Of a stretch of DNA of 64,000 nt, positions 36,003 through 45,853 are shown piece after piece; position 1 is the stretch's first letter, and the number at the start of each line of letters is the position of its first letter. The stretch is from Jiella soli (lineage in GTDB: Bacteria > Pseudomonadota > Alphaproteobacteria > Rhizobiales > Rhizobiaceae). Made by a program: the position numbers and the translations under genes. The DNA is taken from NCBI RefSeq assembly GCF_020615385.1, contig NZ_JAJAVB010000009.1:83578-147577 (forward strand), in the 5' to 3' direction. The notes under the pieces are model-generated. The model saw nothing but the letters and a program-made list of their open reading frames with translations. It ran no database searches and was not told where the DNA came from.

Positions 36003-36922
36003 CGGCGCCGCACCTTCGGGTCGAGCCAAGCATAGGCGAGATCGACGAGGAGATTGAGGGCGACGATCAGCGCCATGTAGAAGATCACCGTACCGAGCAC
36101 CATGCCGTAGTCGCGGTTGAGCGCGGCGTTGACGAAATAGCGGCCGATGCCGGGAATACCGAAGATCTGTTCCACCACGATCGACCCGGTGAGGAGATAG
36201 CCCGCCGCCGGCCCGAGATAGGAGACGACCGGGGTAAGCGCGGGACGGAGCGCATGGTTGAGGATCACGCGGCGTCCGCCGATCCCCTTCGCCCGCGCGG
36301 TCTTGATGAAGTTGGCGTTGAGCGTCTCGATCAGCGAGCCGCGCATCAGCCGCGAGATGCGCGCGATGTGCGGCAGCGCCAGCACGATCACCGGCATCAG
36401 GAGGAAGCGGAGCGATCCGTCGCCCCAGCCGCCCACCGGCAGCCAGGCGAGATGGACACCGAAGACGAGCTGCAGGATCGGCGCGACCAGGAAGTTCGGC
36501 ACGACCAGCCCGGCCATCGCAATGGCGGCGATGAGATAGTCCGCCGACCGGTTCTTGTAGAGCGCGCCGTAGATGCCGGCCGCGATGCCGAGGACGACGG
36601 CGAGAAGAAAGGCCGAGCCGCCGAGGATCAGCGTGTAGGGCAGGCCGATGGCGATCTGCTGGCCGACGGTGAAGTCCTTGGTGACGAAGGACGGGCCGAG
36701 GTCGAGATGGATCAGCCGGCCGAGATAGCGCAAATACTGGACGACGAGCGGATCGTCGAGATGGTAGTAGGCGCGCAGGTTCGCCAGAACTTCCGGAGGC
36801 AGCGCCCGCTCCTGGTCGAACGGCCCGCCGGGCGCGAGCCGCAGGATGAAGAAGCAGGCGGTGATCGCGATCAGGATCACCGGGATCGTCGAAGCGAGCC
36901 GCTTCAGGACGAAGATCAGCAT
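35999..36922 (-). CDS. oppB: Oligopeptide ABC transporter permease
   Basis: 307 residues from MLIFVLKRLASTIPV (ATG 36922; a longer frame to 36997 begins in non-membrane sequence). Six membrane helices with FILRLAPGGPFD after the first and the EAA-like NFIKTARAKGIGGRRVILNH loop. Follows oppA by 124 bases. Confidence 0.94.
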   Translation of the reverse strand: MLIFVLKRLASTIPVILIAITACFFILRLAPGGPFDQERALPPEVLANLRAYYHLDDPLVVQYLRYLGRLIHLDLGPSFVTKDFTVGQQIAIGLPYTLILGGSAFLLAVVLGIAAGIYGALYKNRSADYLIAAIAMAGLVVPNFLVAPILQLVFGVHLAWLPVGGWGDGSLRFLLMPVIVLALPHIARISRLMRGSLIETLNANFIKTARAKGIGGRRVILNHALRPALTPVVSYLGPAAGYLLTGSIVVEQIFGIPGIGRYFVNAALNRDYGMVLGTVIFYMALIVALNLLVDLAYAWLDPKVRRR

Positions 36923-37046
36923 GTCAGGATCGTCTCGATTTTCGCCCGGGGCTCGTTGATCGGCCCCGGTGCGGGATGCATGCACCAACCGGCGCATGCC
37001 GATGGCCGGCCGGCGAACTCGTCGCCAGCCGGTCGTGGCGGTTGGC

Positions 37047-38633
37047 CTATTCGCTCATCGACATCCAGCGCGTGCGGTGCTTGTCGAAGACGTTGTCCTC
37101 GAAGCCCTTGATCTTCGGAGATACGATGTTCTCCGACAGGTAGAAGTAGATCGGCAGCGCGGCATCGTCGTCCAGCGCGATCTTCTCGGCGCTTTCCAGC
37201 GTCTCGGCGCGCTTTTCGAGGTCCTGCTGGGTCGAGGCCTCTTCGAGCAGGGCGTCGTATTTCTCGTTCGACCAGCGTCCGTAATTCATCTCGATACCGG
37301 TCTTCAGGAGGTCGAGGAAATTGACGGGATCGTTGAAGTCGGCGAGCCATCCGGCGCGGGCGACCTCGAAGGCGCCCTCGCGCAGATTGGCGTAGTGGAC
37401 CTTCACCTCGGCGTTGACCAGGCTGACATTGATGCCGAGCGGCTTCCACATGGCGGCGATCGCGACGGCGATCCGCTTGTGGTTGTCGGAGGTGTTGTAG
37501 CTGAGCGTGATGTTCAGCGGCTTGTCAGGCCCGTAGCCAGCCTCGGCAAGGAGCTTCTTGGCTTCCTCGACGCGCTGCGGATAGGGCTCGTCCTTCCAGT
37601 CGAAGCGGGCGCCCTCCTCCGGATAGTTGTTCATGCCCGGAGGCACCCAGCCGAAGGCGGCGGGCTCGCCGGAGCCGAGCACCTTCGGGCCGATCGCCTC
37701 GCGATAGACCGCCATCGACAGCGCCTGGCGTACCTTGGCATTGTCGAAGGGCGGCTTGGAGGTGTTGAAGACGTAGTAGTAGAGGCCGGCGAAGGGCGCG
37801 AAATGCCCCTGCCCCGGCAGGTTCGCCTCGATGAACTTGAACTGGTCCTTCGGATAGTCGGTCATCCAGTCGATCTCGCCGGCCTGGTAGCGTCGGAAGC
37901 CGGCCGACACGTCCTCCATCGACAGGAAGCGGACGCCGTCGATGTCGAGATCCTTCACGTCGTACCACTGGTCGTTCTTGGCGGTGAGCACATGGCTGCC
38001 CGGCACCCACTCGACCGGCTTGTAGGGCCCGTCGGTGACGATGTTGCCGATCTTGACCCAGGCGTCGCCGACCTTGTCGACGAGGTGCTTGGGGATCGGA
38101 TAGGCGGTGTAGTGCATCAACAGGCTTGGATAGTACGGCACCGCATGCTCGAGCGTGATCTGAAGCGTCTTGTCGTCGACCGCCTTGATGCCCAGCTCGG
38201 ACGTATCCTTGATCTTGCCGGTGTTGATCGCCTCGGCGTTCTTCATCGGATATTGCAGATAGGCGTATTGCGCGGCGTTCTTCGGGTCCATCAGCCGGCG
38301 GAAGGCGAAGACGAAGTCCTCCGCCGTCACCGGCTCGCCGTCCGACCACTTCGCATCGTCCCGCAGCTTGAACGTATAGGTCAGGCCGTCGTCGGAGACC
38401 TCGTAGCTCTTGGCGACGCCCAGCACCGGCTTGGCGTTGGCATCCTCGGTGAACAGGCCCTCGTAGATGTCGCCCGCGACCCGGTCTTCCCAGTCGCCGG
38501 AAAGCTTCTGCGGATCGAGCGAGGTGACGTCGCCGCCATTGTAGACGACCATTTCCTTCGCCTCTGCAGCGCCAACCGCCAACAGGGTCGAGAGCGCCAG
38601 CGCGCCCGTGAATGTTCTGAACGAAAAGCTCAT
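37047..38633 (-). CDS. oppA: Oligopeptide ABC transporter, periplasmic binding protein
   Basis: 528 residues; ATG 38633 has GGAGG about 9 bases upstream. A signal peptide (~1-25, ending AAEAKE) precedes a type II (class C) solute-binding fold with DVTSLDPQKLSGDWEDRVAG, TYTFKLRDDAKWSDG and FNTSKPPFDNAKVRQAL, the family pattern for peptide-binding proteins such as OppA. First and probably most strongly expressed gene of the operon. Confidence 0.94.
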   Translation of the reverse strand: MSFSFRTFTGALALSTLLAVGAAEAKEMVVYNGGDVTSLDPQKLSGDWEDRVAGDIYEGLFTEDANAKPVLGVAKSYEVSDDGLTYTFKLRDDAKWSDGEPVTAEDFVFAFRRLMDPKNAAQYAYLQYPMKNAEAINTGKIKDTSELGIKAVDDKTLQITLEHAVPYYPSLLMHYTAYPIPKHLVDKVGDAWVKIGNIVTDGPYKPVEWVPGSHVLTAKNDQWYDVKDLDIDGVRFLSMEDVSAGFRRYQAGEIDWMTDYPKDQFKFIEANLPGQGHFAPFAGLYYYVFNTSKPPFDNAKVRQALSMAVYREAIGPKVLGSGEPAAFGWVPPGMNNYPEEGARFDWKDEPYPQRVEEAKKLLAEAGYGPDKPLNITLSYNTSDNHKRIAVAIAAMWKPLGINVSLVNAEVKVHYANLREGAFEVARAGWLADFNDPVNFLDLLKTGIEMNYGRWSNEKYDALLEEASTQQDLEKRAETLESAEKIALDDDAALPIYFYLSENIVSPKIKGFEDNVFDKHRTRWMSMSE

Positions 38634-39039
38634 GGGAATCTGCCTCCACAAGTAGCGCCGGCGGCGCATCCTTGATGCGCATCTGTCGCGATTGGGGTCG
38701 CTGCTGTCCAGAGGGACACTGGGCAAAGATTGCGCAGCAACGGCCTGCGGAAAGTGCTGACGAAGCGTCATTAGCGGTTGCAAAAACGAGGCGGACAGCG
38801 GCTCCGCCCGCGATCGGACGGCGCGCGCACTGCCTATGACGCAAAGGAAAAAATTGTCGAAGCGTGACTGTGGATAGCGAGGATAAACCGGTTCGGCCGT
38901 GGTTTTCCGTCCATGGGTCGCGAAGTTGTGATCGAAAGGACGGCACCTCTCGTCTCAGCACGAGGAACGCCCCTCCCGGTCGCGTGGATCGATCCGGGCT
39001 GGACCGCATTCCTGCCGCGAACCAGCGTAGGAGCAAATC
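38634..39039. promoter_or_regulatory. Divergent promoter region of oppA and the GST gene
   Basis: 406 bases without a supported gene. It must contain both promoters. A hairpin GGCGG...CCGCC lies near 38792-38810, and the GST ribosome binding site TAGGAGC is at 39028-39034. No operator stands out. Confidence 0.4.
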
Positions 39040-39771
39040 TTGAGCTACGATCTCTACTACTGGCCGATGGGGCCCGGACGCGGCGAGTATCCCCGGCTCG
39101 TCCTCGAAGCGGCGGAAGTCGCCTATCGCGACGTCGCACGGCTGGCGGAAAGCGAAGGCGGCGGCATGAAGGCGATGACGGCCTTCCTGTCGGGCGAGCG
39201 CGGTCCGCTCATTCCGTTCGCCCCGCCCTTCCTGATCGACGGCGATCTCGTGATCTCTCAGGCGGCGGAAACCTCCGCCTATCTCGGGGAGAAGCACGGG
39301 CTCGCACCGCTTCGCGAGGCCGACCGGCAGTTCGCCCGCTCGATCGCCTTCACCACCGCCGATCTCGTCGCCGAAGCGCACGACGTGCATCATCCGGTCG
39401 GCACGGGCCTCTATTACGAGGACCAGAAATCGGAATCCAAGCGCCGCGCGGAAGGCTTCCGCAACGAGCGCATCCCGAAATTCCTTGGCTGGTACGAGAA
39501 GCTCCTGTCGAACAACCCGGAGGGTCCGGACTTCCTCGTCGGCGACCGGCTGACCTATGCCGATCTCGGCCTGTTCCAGACATGGCTCGGGCTGGAATAC
39601 GCATTCCCCCGGCGCATGGCGAACATCGCGGGCGACTATCCGAAGATCCGCAGCCTGGTGGAGCGCGTGTCGAGGCATGAGGCGGTCGCCGCCTATCTCG
39701 CCAGCGAGCGCCGCCTTCCCTTTAACGAAAGCGGCATCTTCCGGCACTATCCGGAGCTCGACGCGGAATAG
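39040..39771 (+). CDS. Glutathione S-transferase family protein
   Basis: 243 residues starting at TTG 39040, with TAGGAGC a few bases upstream. The N-terminal thioredoxin-like part (~1-85) reads YDLYYWPMGPGRGEYPRLVL and later SQAAETSAYLGEKHG, the glutathione-binding SNAIL/TRAIL-like place; the C-terminal helical domain holds DRLTYADLGLFQ. The group resembles sigma/pi-like bacterial GSTs. The stop codon lies in a 14-base tandem duplication. Confidence 0.9.
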   Translation: MSYDLYYWPMGPGRGEYPRLVLEAAEVAYRDVARLAESEGGGMKAMTAFLSGERGPLIPFAPPFLIDGDLVISQAAETSAYLGEKHGLAPLREADRQFARSIAFTTADLVAEAHDVHHPVGTGLYYEDQKSESKRRAEGFRNERIPKFLGWYEKLLSNNPEGPDFLVGDRLTYADLGLFQTWLGLEYAFPRRMANIAGDYPKIRSLVERVSRHEAVAAYLASERRLPFNESGIFRHYPELDAE

Positions 39772-39794
39772 CTGCCGGACAATAGCTGCCGGAC
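39767..39794. repeat. Perfect tandem duplication at the GST stop codon
   Basis: Two copies of AATAGCTGCCGGAC (39767-39780 and 39781-39794). The first copy contains the TAG stop of the GST gene. Probably a small replication-slippage event. Confidence 0.9.
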
Positions 39795-39801
39795 AAACGA
39801 A

Positions 39802-39824
39802 CGCCCCGGCGGAAGGCCGGGGCG
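39802..39824. terminator. Hairpin terminator between GST and transglycosylase genes
   Basis: CGCCCCGGC pairs with GCCGGGGCG (9 base pairs, 5-base loop). It sits between the convergent GST and lytic transglycosylase genes and may serve both; the U-run on either side is weak. Confidence 0.65.
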
Positions 39825-39876
39825 CAAAAGCCTTTCAGATGGTTGGGCGGCAGGGCAAGCGCCCTGCCGATCCGCA

Positions 39877-40701
39877 TCAGCTGGCGAGCTTGGAGGCGAA
39901 GAGGGCGAGTGCCTTCTGGTAGACGCCGGCCCTGTTCCAGTCGCGCAGGACCGAGAAGTTCGGCTGGCCCGGCTGGTAGCCGGCGCCCGGCTGCCAGCCG
40001 TGCTGGCGCAGGAAGTTCGCGGTCGAGGCGAGGACATCGGCCTTCGAATTGATCAGGTCGCGGCGGCCGTTGCCGTCGCCGTCCACGGCGAAGCGCAGAT
40101 AGTTCTTGGCGAGAAACTGGGTCTGGCCGATTTCGCCGGCCCAGGCGCCGCGCATCTGGTTCGGGCGCATGTCGCCCCGATCGACGATGCCGAGCGCGGC
40201 GAGGAGCTCCTCAGTGAAGAAGTCCGAGCGGCGGCAGTCATAGGCGAGCGTCGCCAGCGAGTTGAAGACGTTCATGTTGCCGGAATTGGAGCCGAAGCCG
40301 GTCTCCATGCCCCAGATCGCGACCAGCACCTCCTTCTGCACGCCGTAGCGCTGCTCGATCGAATTGAGCAGCTGGCGGTTCTGCGAGATGATGCGCTTGC
40401 CCTTCGAGACGAAGGAGGCCGGCGCGCGCCGCGCCATGAAGGCGTCGAGCGACAGGTTCATCGAATGCTGATTGCGATCGAGGCTGATCACCTTGGAGGA
40501 GTACTGGGCCGGCATCAGCGCCGCCTCGACGGTGCGCTGGGAGATCCCGGCACGCACGGCCTCCTGGGCCATCTGCTGCTTCCACTGGTTGAACCCGCCG
40601 GCCGAGTTGCCGCACTGGGCTGCGAGCGCGGGCGCTGCCGAAAAGCCCGTTGCCAGGGCGGCGGCGGCGATGGCCGTCAGGAAGGTTCGTCTGAAATTCA
40701 T
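39877..40701 (-). CDS. Lytic murein transglycosylase, MltB family
   Basis: 274 residues from MNFRRTFLTAIAAAALATGF; ATG 40701 has GAGGA about 8 bases upstream. A cleaved signal peptide (~1-28) precedes the SLT_2 domain with catalytic Glu in IWGMETGFGSNSGN, plus GDMRPNQMRGAWAGEIGQTQ and a YLRFAVDGDGNGRRDL segment typical of MltB. It cleaves peptidoglycan with 1,6-anhydro-muramic acid formation in the periplasm. No C-terminal peptidoglycan-binding domain, and no lipobox, so it should be soluble. Confidence 0.93.
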   Translation of the reverse strand: MNFRRTFLTAIAAAALATGFSAAPALAAQCGNSAGGFNQWKQQMAQEAVRAGISQRTVEAALMPAQYSSKVISLDRNQHSMNLSLDAFMARRAPASFVSKGKRIISQNRQLLNSIEQRYGVQKEVLVAIWGMETGFGSNSGNMNVFNSLATLAYDCRRSDFFTEELLAALGIVDRGDMRPNQMRGAWAGEIGQTQFLAKNYLRFAVDGDGNGRRDLINSKADVLASTANFLRQHGWQPGAGYQPGQPNFSVLRDWNRAGVYQKALALFASKLAS

Positions 40702-40998
40702 GTCGCTTGTCCTCATTGGGCAAGGTCCACCGATCGGGGAGCGGCGGAAGGTTGATCGATTCTTGCGGGAAGCGGGCAGGCCGGACCGAACACACCGGCC
40801 ACCCCGCACCGGGCCAACCAGCGCCCGCAGCCACCAGTCGGCAGAAGCAAGGGGCCGAAGGCTCCGGGCGGAGTGAAAACGCACCGCTTCCGCCGCGCCT
40901 GACCCCCGCATCACGCAACACCCCGCCTTCCTAGCCGATCGGCCCCCCATTGCGAAGGGCACAACCGCGACAGTTTCATGGCGGCGTCCCGAAAGCCG

Positions 40999-41028
40999 TT
41001 GACAGTGCCCCGGCCCGCGCACTAAATG
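40999..41028 (+). promoter_or_regulatory. Promoter of tRNA-Ala
   Basis: TTGACA at 40999-41004 and TAAATG at 41023-41028 are separated by 18 bases and end 18 bases before the tRNA. This fits a sigma-70-type promoter. Confidence 0.75.
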
Positions 41029-41046
41029 CCGCTCGCAACGGTGGAC

Positions 41047-41122
<76 letters not shown>

Positions 41123-41176
41123 ATGCCTTCCTCTTTGCAGTGCCGGTATGGTTCTCGGTTCTTCGAGCCGAACCGA

Positions 41177-41435
41177 ATGCGCGCGTCGATCGACGCGCTG
41201 CGCGAAAGCTGCCCGCGCGATCCGCTTCGTCGACGAGGTCGAGGCCCGCCCCGACCGGCACCATCCGATCGGCGAACCGATCTGCCACAGCGAATGGTTC
41301 GGGACCGGCGGGATGGACACAGAGACCATCCGGGGCTTCGTGCGACTGGCCACCGAGGGGCAGCCGCTGATCGGCATCCAGTCCTTCATCGGCGCCGATC
41401 TCGGCGCGATCCGCCACGCGGCCGGGCTCGACTGA
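41177..41435 (+). pseudogene. Small unknown gene, apparently frameshifted
   Basis: Two frames with strong coding-like third-position GC follow each other: MRASIDALRESCPRD from ATG 41177, then, about base 41215, a different frame with RFVDEVEARPDRHHPIGEPI up to the stop at 41435. Joined, they give a plausible ~85-residue soluble protein. The second frame alone could start at 41148 but its first ~25 residues look unlike a protein. Family unknown. It lies between tRNA-Ala and a response regulator. Confidence 0.4.
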
Positions 41436-41438
41436 CCG

Positions 41439-41843
41439 TCAGGTGCCGGACGAGGCGGATGTGCCGGCGCCCGTCACATCGGCCGCGTCCTTCCCGCTGC
41501 CGAACAGGGTAGCCGTCAGCCAGTCGGGCGCAACCGGCTTTTCACAAGCCGGGACATTCGCGAAACGTTCCGGAAGCAGCGAGCAGTCGTAGCCCGTGGC
41601 GAAGACGAACGGCACGCCGCGCGATATCAGCGCGTCGGCGACCGGGAAGCTCAACTCGCCGCGCAGGTTGATGTCGAGCACGGCGCCGTCGAGCTGCGCC
41701 TCGCCCTCGACTGCGGCCAGCGCCTCCGCGAGTGTCGCCACCGGCCCGGCCACCGTGGCGCCGGCCTCGGTGAACAGCAGCATCATGTCCTCCGCGAGGA
41801 AGTAGTCGTCCTCGACGATCAGGATTCTGCGCCCCTTCAGCAT
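41439..41843 (-). CDS. Single-domain response regulator (FATG-type)
   Basis: 134 residues, one receiver domain: acidic pocket VEDDY, phosphoacceptor Asp in AVLDINLRG, FATGYD after beta-4 and the conserved Lys in CEKPV. The FATG motif recalls the FAT GUY class of alphaproteobacterial receivers that relay phosphate from HWE/HisKA2 kinases to the general stress response. Its ATG is 3 bases after the stop of the CheB-CheR kinase gene, so the pair is an operon and probably a kinase-receiver couple. Confidence 0.92.
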   Translation of the reverse strand: MLKGRRILIVEDDYFLAEDMMLLFTEAGATVAGPVATLAEALAAVEGEAQLDGAVLDINLRGELSFPVADALISRGVPFVFATGYDCSLLPERFANVPACEKPVAPDWLTATLFGSGKDAADVTGAGTSASSGT

Positions 41844-41846
41844 CCC

Positions 41847-44800
41847 TCAAGCGCCTCGCTGCCGCTTGGTCAGCGGAATGTCGATCGTGCAGCGCACGCC
41901 GCTGTCCCCGATCTTGTAACTTGTGCGGGCGCCGAGCGCATAGGGCAAGGCCCGTTCGATGAGATCCCTCCCGAAGCCGCTGTGGGCGGTTCCGTTTCGC
42001 GCATCCGGAGTCGGGGAGGATTCCTCGGTCCAGTCGATGACGAGCCGGGGGCCATCCTGGCGGCTCTCCTCGTGCCACTCGATGTCGAGCCGCCCTCCCG
42101 AGACGGAAAGCGCCCCGTATTTGCGGGCATTGGTGGCCAGTTCGTGGAGTGCGAGGGCGAGCGTCTGGACGGTCGAATTGCGCAAGGCAACGCGCGGTCC
42201 GGCCATCCGGACCCGCTCTCCCAGATCGGCGGCCCCGAGCGCATCCAACTCGGCCTCGAGCAGGGCCGTGATGGTGATCGGCTCGCGATCGGAGCGCGAC
42301 AACAGGCTCTGGACCCTCGACAGTGCCGCCAGCCGGTGTCTGAGTTCTTCCCGAAACTCCTCCATGCTCGCGCTGGCACTGATCGTCTGGTCGGCGATCG
42401 ATTGCACGACCGCCAGAAGATTGCGGGTCCGGTGCTGGAGTTCGGCGACCATGACCTGCTGGCGCTCGTTCCATCCGCGGCGCTCGGTCACGTCTTCGAC
42501 GACGCCGATCATGCGGATCGCGCGGCCCGCGTCGTCATAGTGGAACGAGCCGCGCGCAAAGCACCAGCGGATCGCGCCGTCGGGATGGACGACCCGGTAT
42601 TCCCGCTCGAACGGCTCCTGCTCGCGCCGGGCGGCATCGAGCGCCTCGATCACGCTCTTCCGGTCGTCGGGATGGACGCTTTCGAGCCATCTCCCCTCGC
42701 TCGGCCGGGTCGCTCCGACGCCCAGACCGAGAATGCGGTACATGTTGTCCGACCAGGCGGTTTCGCCGGTGAGGAGCTGCTGGTCCCAGGTGGCGAGGCC
42801 GCCGACATCGAGCGCCAGGCGCAGACGCTCCTCGCTGGCACGCAGCGCCTCTTCCGCCAGTTTCCCCGACGTGACGTCGGTGGCGGCGCCGAACCATTCC
42901 ACGACTTCGCCGGCCTCGTCGAGGATCGGAATGGCACGCGACAGCGTCCAGCCGGAAGTGCCGTCGGCGCGACGCACGCGGTGCTCCAGCTCGAAGACAC
43001 CCTTTCTGCCGATCGCCTCGGCGATCGCCGCGCGCACCTTCGGCTGCTCTTCCGGCAGGATGTACTGTTCCAGCCAATCGCCGGTCGGCTCCTCGGTATC
43101 GGCCAGAAAGCCGCCGCCGAAGAGCTGGCGCATCTGGTCCCAGCGTGGGCTCATCCGGTAGAGGCTCTGCGAACTCGCCTGGACCAGGGCCCGGAAGCGG
43201 CTCTCGGAATCCCTGAGGTCGCGTTCCGCCCTGACCCGGTCGGTGATGTCGATGAAGGTAAGGACGGTGCCGCTGATGCGGTCCTCGACCGTCCGGTAGG
43301 GACGCAGCCGCATCATGTACCAGCGGCCGTCCTTGGTCTGGACCTCGCTCTCGACCGGCGTCAGGGCGCGCAGCACCCGTGAAACGTCGGCCTCGATCTC
43401 CCCATAGGTGAGGCGGTGGGTGAAGTCGGTGATGGCGCGGCCGATGTCGCTGTCGGTGATGTTGAAGAGATCGACCACCGGCGGGGTGAACATCCGGATC
43501 CGGAGCTTGGCGTCGAGGAACAGCGTGCCGATCTCTGTCGCGGCCGTCAGGTTCTGCAGGTCGCTATGGGCCGTCGAGATGCTTTCGAGCTTGTTCTTGA
43601 GCTCCACATTGACGGTCTGCAATTCCTCGTTGATCGACTGGAGCTCCTCCTTGGAGGTCTCCAGCTCCTCGGAGGTGGACCGGTATTCCTCGTTGATCGA
43701 TTGCAGCTCTTCATTGGCCGCGCGCAGATCCTGGATCGCCGCCTCATGCTCGTTGCGGCTGGCGATCAGAGCCTCCTGCGACGACTTCAGCTCCGCATAG
43801 AGCCGGCGGACCTCGTCCGGCCGGCCTGCCGTCTCCGGCACCGGCTCCTCCGTTTCCGGCACCGGACCGGTGTCGATGAAGAATACCAGCGCCTGGACCG
43901 GCGGCTGGCCGTCGGCGAGGATCGGCGCGACGTGCATGACCACCCGGTGCTGGCGCCCGTCGAAGTCCACCGGCACGGGATGGGTGAGGCTCGCCTGCTT
44001 CAGATCGAAGGCCTTGTCGAGGGCGAGCTTCAGGTCGAGGCGCAGCTCCGGACGGACGACGACGGTGATGCGCGAGGTGAACGGGCCGGCCGAGTGCTGG
44101 ATGAAGCGCCCGGCGGTCGGCGACAGGTGCAGGACGTTGTGGCTCTCGTCGACGATGACGCTCGGCGGCGCGCTGCGCTCCAGCGCCGCGGAATGCGCCT
44201 CGCCCGGCCCCTCGCCCCGGCGTTCGCGCGGGTTCTGCCGGGCGGCCTGAAAGCGCATCGTGCCGGCGTCGGCGGGCAGCTGCGGCAGGAGCGGCAGACC
44301 GTGCGCCGTGCGCGGCCGGCTGCGATAGATCCGCGCCTCCCGCTCGAGCGGCATGAACAAATCGCCCGCGGCGTCGGCCGTCTCGGCCGAGCCGAGAAAC
44401 AGGAAGCGGCCCGGCTTCAGGCCGTAGTGGAACAGGGCGCAGAGCTGCTCCTGCAGCGAGCGCTCGAGATAGATCATCAGATTGCGGCAGGTGATCAGGT
44501 CGAGCCGCAGGAAGGGCGGGTCCTTCAACACGCTGTGCGAGGCAAACAGCACCACTTCGCGCAATTCCTTGCGCACCCGGTAGTGGCTGCCCTCGTCGAT
44601 GAAGAAGCGCTTCAGCCGCTCCGCGGAGACGTCCGCCTCGATCGAACGGGGATAGCGCCCCTCGCGCGCCGTCGCCAGCGCGCCCTCGTCGAGATCGGTG
44701 GCGAAGATCTGCATCGGCACCTTTTCCCGGCGCAGTGCCGCCTCCTCCAGGAGCAGCATGGCGACGCTGTAGGCCTCTTCGCCGGTGGCGCATCCGACCG

Positions 44801-45737
44801 TCCAGACCCGGAGGCCTTCCTCCGGCACATCCTCGAACAGGGGGCAGATGGCCGTCTTGTGCAGCGCCTCGAAGGAGGGCGGATCGCGGAAGAACATCGT
44901 CACCGAGATCAGAAGGTCGGCGAACAGCTCCTGCGCCTCCTCCGGCGCCTCGCGCAGATACTCGGCATATTGCGGCAGGCTGGCCATGCGGCAGACATGC
45001 ATGCGGCGCATCACCCGCCGCAGCACCGTCGCCCGCTTGTAGCTGCCGAAATCATGTCCGGTCCGCGCCCTGAGATAGCCGATGATGCGCCGCAGATCGT
45101 TGGCGGCGGCGTCGTAGTCGAGCGAGCGCACCGCCTCCTTGCTGCGGGCGACCTCGGCGATGCGTTCCGTCAGGCTTGAGATCGTTCCGATGAAGTCGGC
45201 GACCCCCGTCGCAATCGCGCTCTGCGGCATCGACGGAAACTCGGCATCGGCCGGATCCTGGACGAAGACGACCCCGCCCGCCTCCTTCATGGCCCGCACG
45301 CCGTTCGCTCCGTCCGAACCGGCCCCGGTGAGGATCACCGCCATGCCGTCGCCGCGGGCCGCCGCGATCGAACGGAAGAACATGTCGATCGGCGCACGCC
45401 GACCGCGCGGCTCGCTGAACGGACGGGCGGTGACGTTGTCGCCGTCGATCACCAGTTCGCGGTCCGGCGGAATGACGAAGACGCAATTGGGGCTGAGCTG
45501 CGGGCCGTCGCCGACCTGGTGCACCGGCATCTTGGTGCACAGCGACAGGATCTCGCTCATCGAGCTCGGATGGTCCGGCGAGAGATGAACAATCACGACA
45601 TAGGCGAGCCCGAGATCGTCCGGCACATGGCGGAAGAATTCGCGCAGGGCGCCGACGCCCCCCGCCGACGCTCCGATCGCGCAGACCGGTGTGTGGCGCT
45701 TCATCCGCTCGAGAGCGGTCGCTTGGTCTTCGGACAA
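41847..45737 (-). CDS. CheB-CheR-PAS-HWE histidine kinase fusion
   Basis: About 1296 residues. The TTG at 45737 is chosen because GGAGCC lies just upstream; ATG 45704 is the alternative. Order: CheB methylesterase-like domain (~12-195; GASAGGVGALREFF, VHLSPDHPSS, GAGSDGANG), CheR methyltransferase-like domain (~215-480; VGCATGEEAYSVAML), a coiled coil (~675-755; AANEELQSINEEYRSTSEEL), three or four PAS folds (~760-1085), then an HWE kinase with phosphoacceptor His about 1102 (ELQHRTRNLL), N-box ALHELATNARKYGAL and W-x-E in IDWTEES. A soluble protein that may join methylation and phosphorylation signals. Followed directly by its likely response regulator. Confidence 0.94.
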   Translation of the reverse strand: MSEDQATALERMKRHTPVCAIGASAGGVGALREFFRHVPDDLGLAYVVIVHLSPDHPSSMSEILSLCTKMPVHQVGDGPQLSPNCVFVIPPDRELVIDGDNVTARPFSEPRGRRAPIDMFFRSIAAARGDGMAVILTGAGSDGANGVRAMKEAGGVVFVQDPADAEFPSMPQSAIATGVADFIGTISSLTERIAEVARSKEAVRSLDYDAAANDLRRIIGYLRARTGHDFGSYKRATVLRRVMRRMHVCRMASLPQYAEYLREAPEEAQELFADLLISVTMFFRDPPSFEALHKTAICPLFEDVPEEGLRVWTVGCATGEEAYSVAMLLLEEAALRREKVPMQIFATDLDEGALATAREGRYPRSIEADVSAERLKRFFIDEGSHYRVRKELREVVLFASHSVLKDPPFLRLDLITCRNLMIYLERSLQEQLCALFHYGLKPGRFLFLGSAETADAAGDLFMPLEREARIYRSRPRTAHGLPLLPQLPADAGTMRFQAARQNPRERRGEGPGEAHSAALERSAPPSVIVDESHNVLHLSPTAGRFIQHSAGPFTSRITVVVRPELRLDLKLALDKAFDLKQASLTHPVPVDFDGRQHRVVMHVAPILADGQPPVQALVFFIDTGPVPETEEPVPETAGRPDEVRRLYAELKSSQEALIASRNEHEAAIQDLRAANEELQSINEEYRSTSEELETSKEELQSINEELQTVNVELKNKLESISTAHSDLQNLTAATEIGTLFLDAKLRIRMFTPPVVDLFNITDSDIGRAITDFTHRLTYGEIEADVSRVLRALTPVESEVQTKDGRWYMMRLRPYRTVEDRISGTVLTFIDITDRVRAERDLRDSESRFRALVQASSQSLYRMSPRWDQMRQLFGGGFLADTEEPTGDWLEQYILPEEQPKVRAAIAEAIGRKGVFELEHRVRRADGTSGWTLSRAIPILDEAGEVVEWFGAATDVTSGKLAEEALRASEERLRLALDVGGLATWDQQLLTGETAWSDNMYRILGLGVGATRPSEGRWLESVHPDDRKSVIEALDAARREQEPFEREYRVVHPDGAIRWCFARGSFHYDDAGRAIRMIGVVEDVTERRGWNERQQVMVAELQHRTRNLLAVVQSIADQTISASASMEEFREELRHRLAALSRVQSLLSRSDREPITITALLEAELDALGAADLGERVRMAGPRVALRNSTVQTLALALHELATNARKYGALSVSGGRLDIEWHEESRQDGPRLVIDWTEESSPTPDARNGTAHSGFGRDLIERALPYALGARTSYKIGDSGVRCTIDIPLTKRQRGA

Positions 45738-45853
45738 GGAGGCTCCTTCATCGCCGTCGTGCGGCCGGTCGCAGGAGGCCGGGCTCCTCGCCGTCTTGCG
45801 CCAGCAGCCCCGTGGCCGCGACGCTGCGAATCGCCGCGGACGCTCTTCGCACC

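Noticed and set aside
37525..39747. 740-codon minus-strand frame across oppA and the GST gene
   Set aside because: Out of frame with oppA and antisense to GST; both of those have clear families and start signals.
43416..45179. 587-codon open frame on the plus strand opposite the CheB-CheR kinase
   Set aside because: Antisense shadow; low-complexity Arg/Leu/Val-rich sequence.
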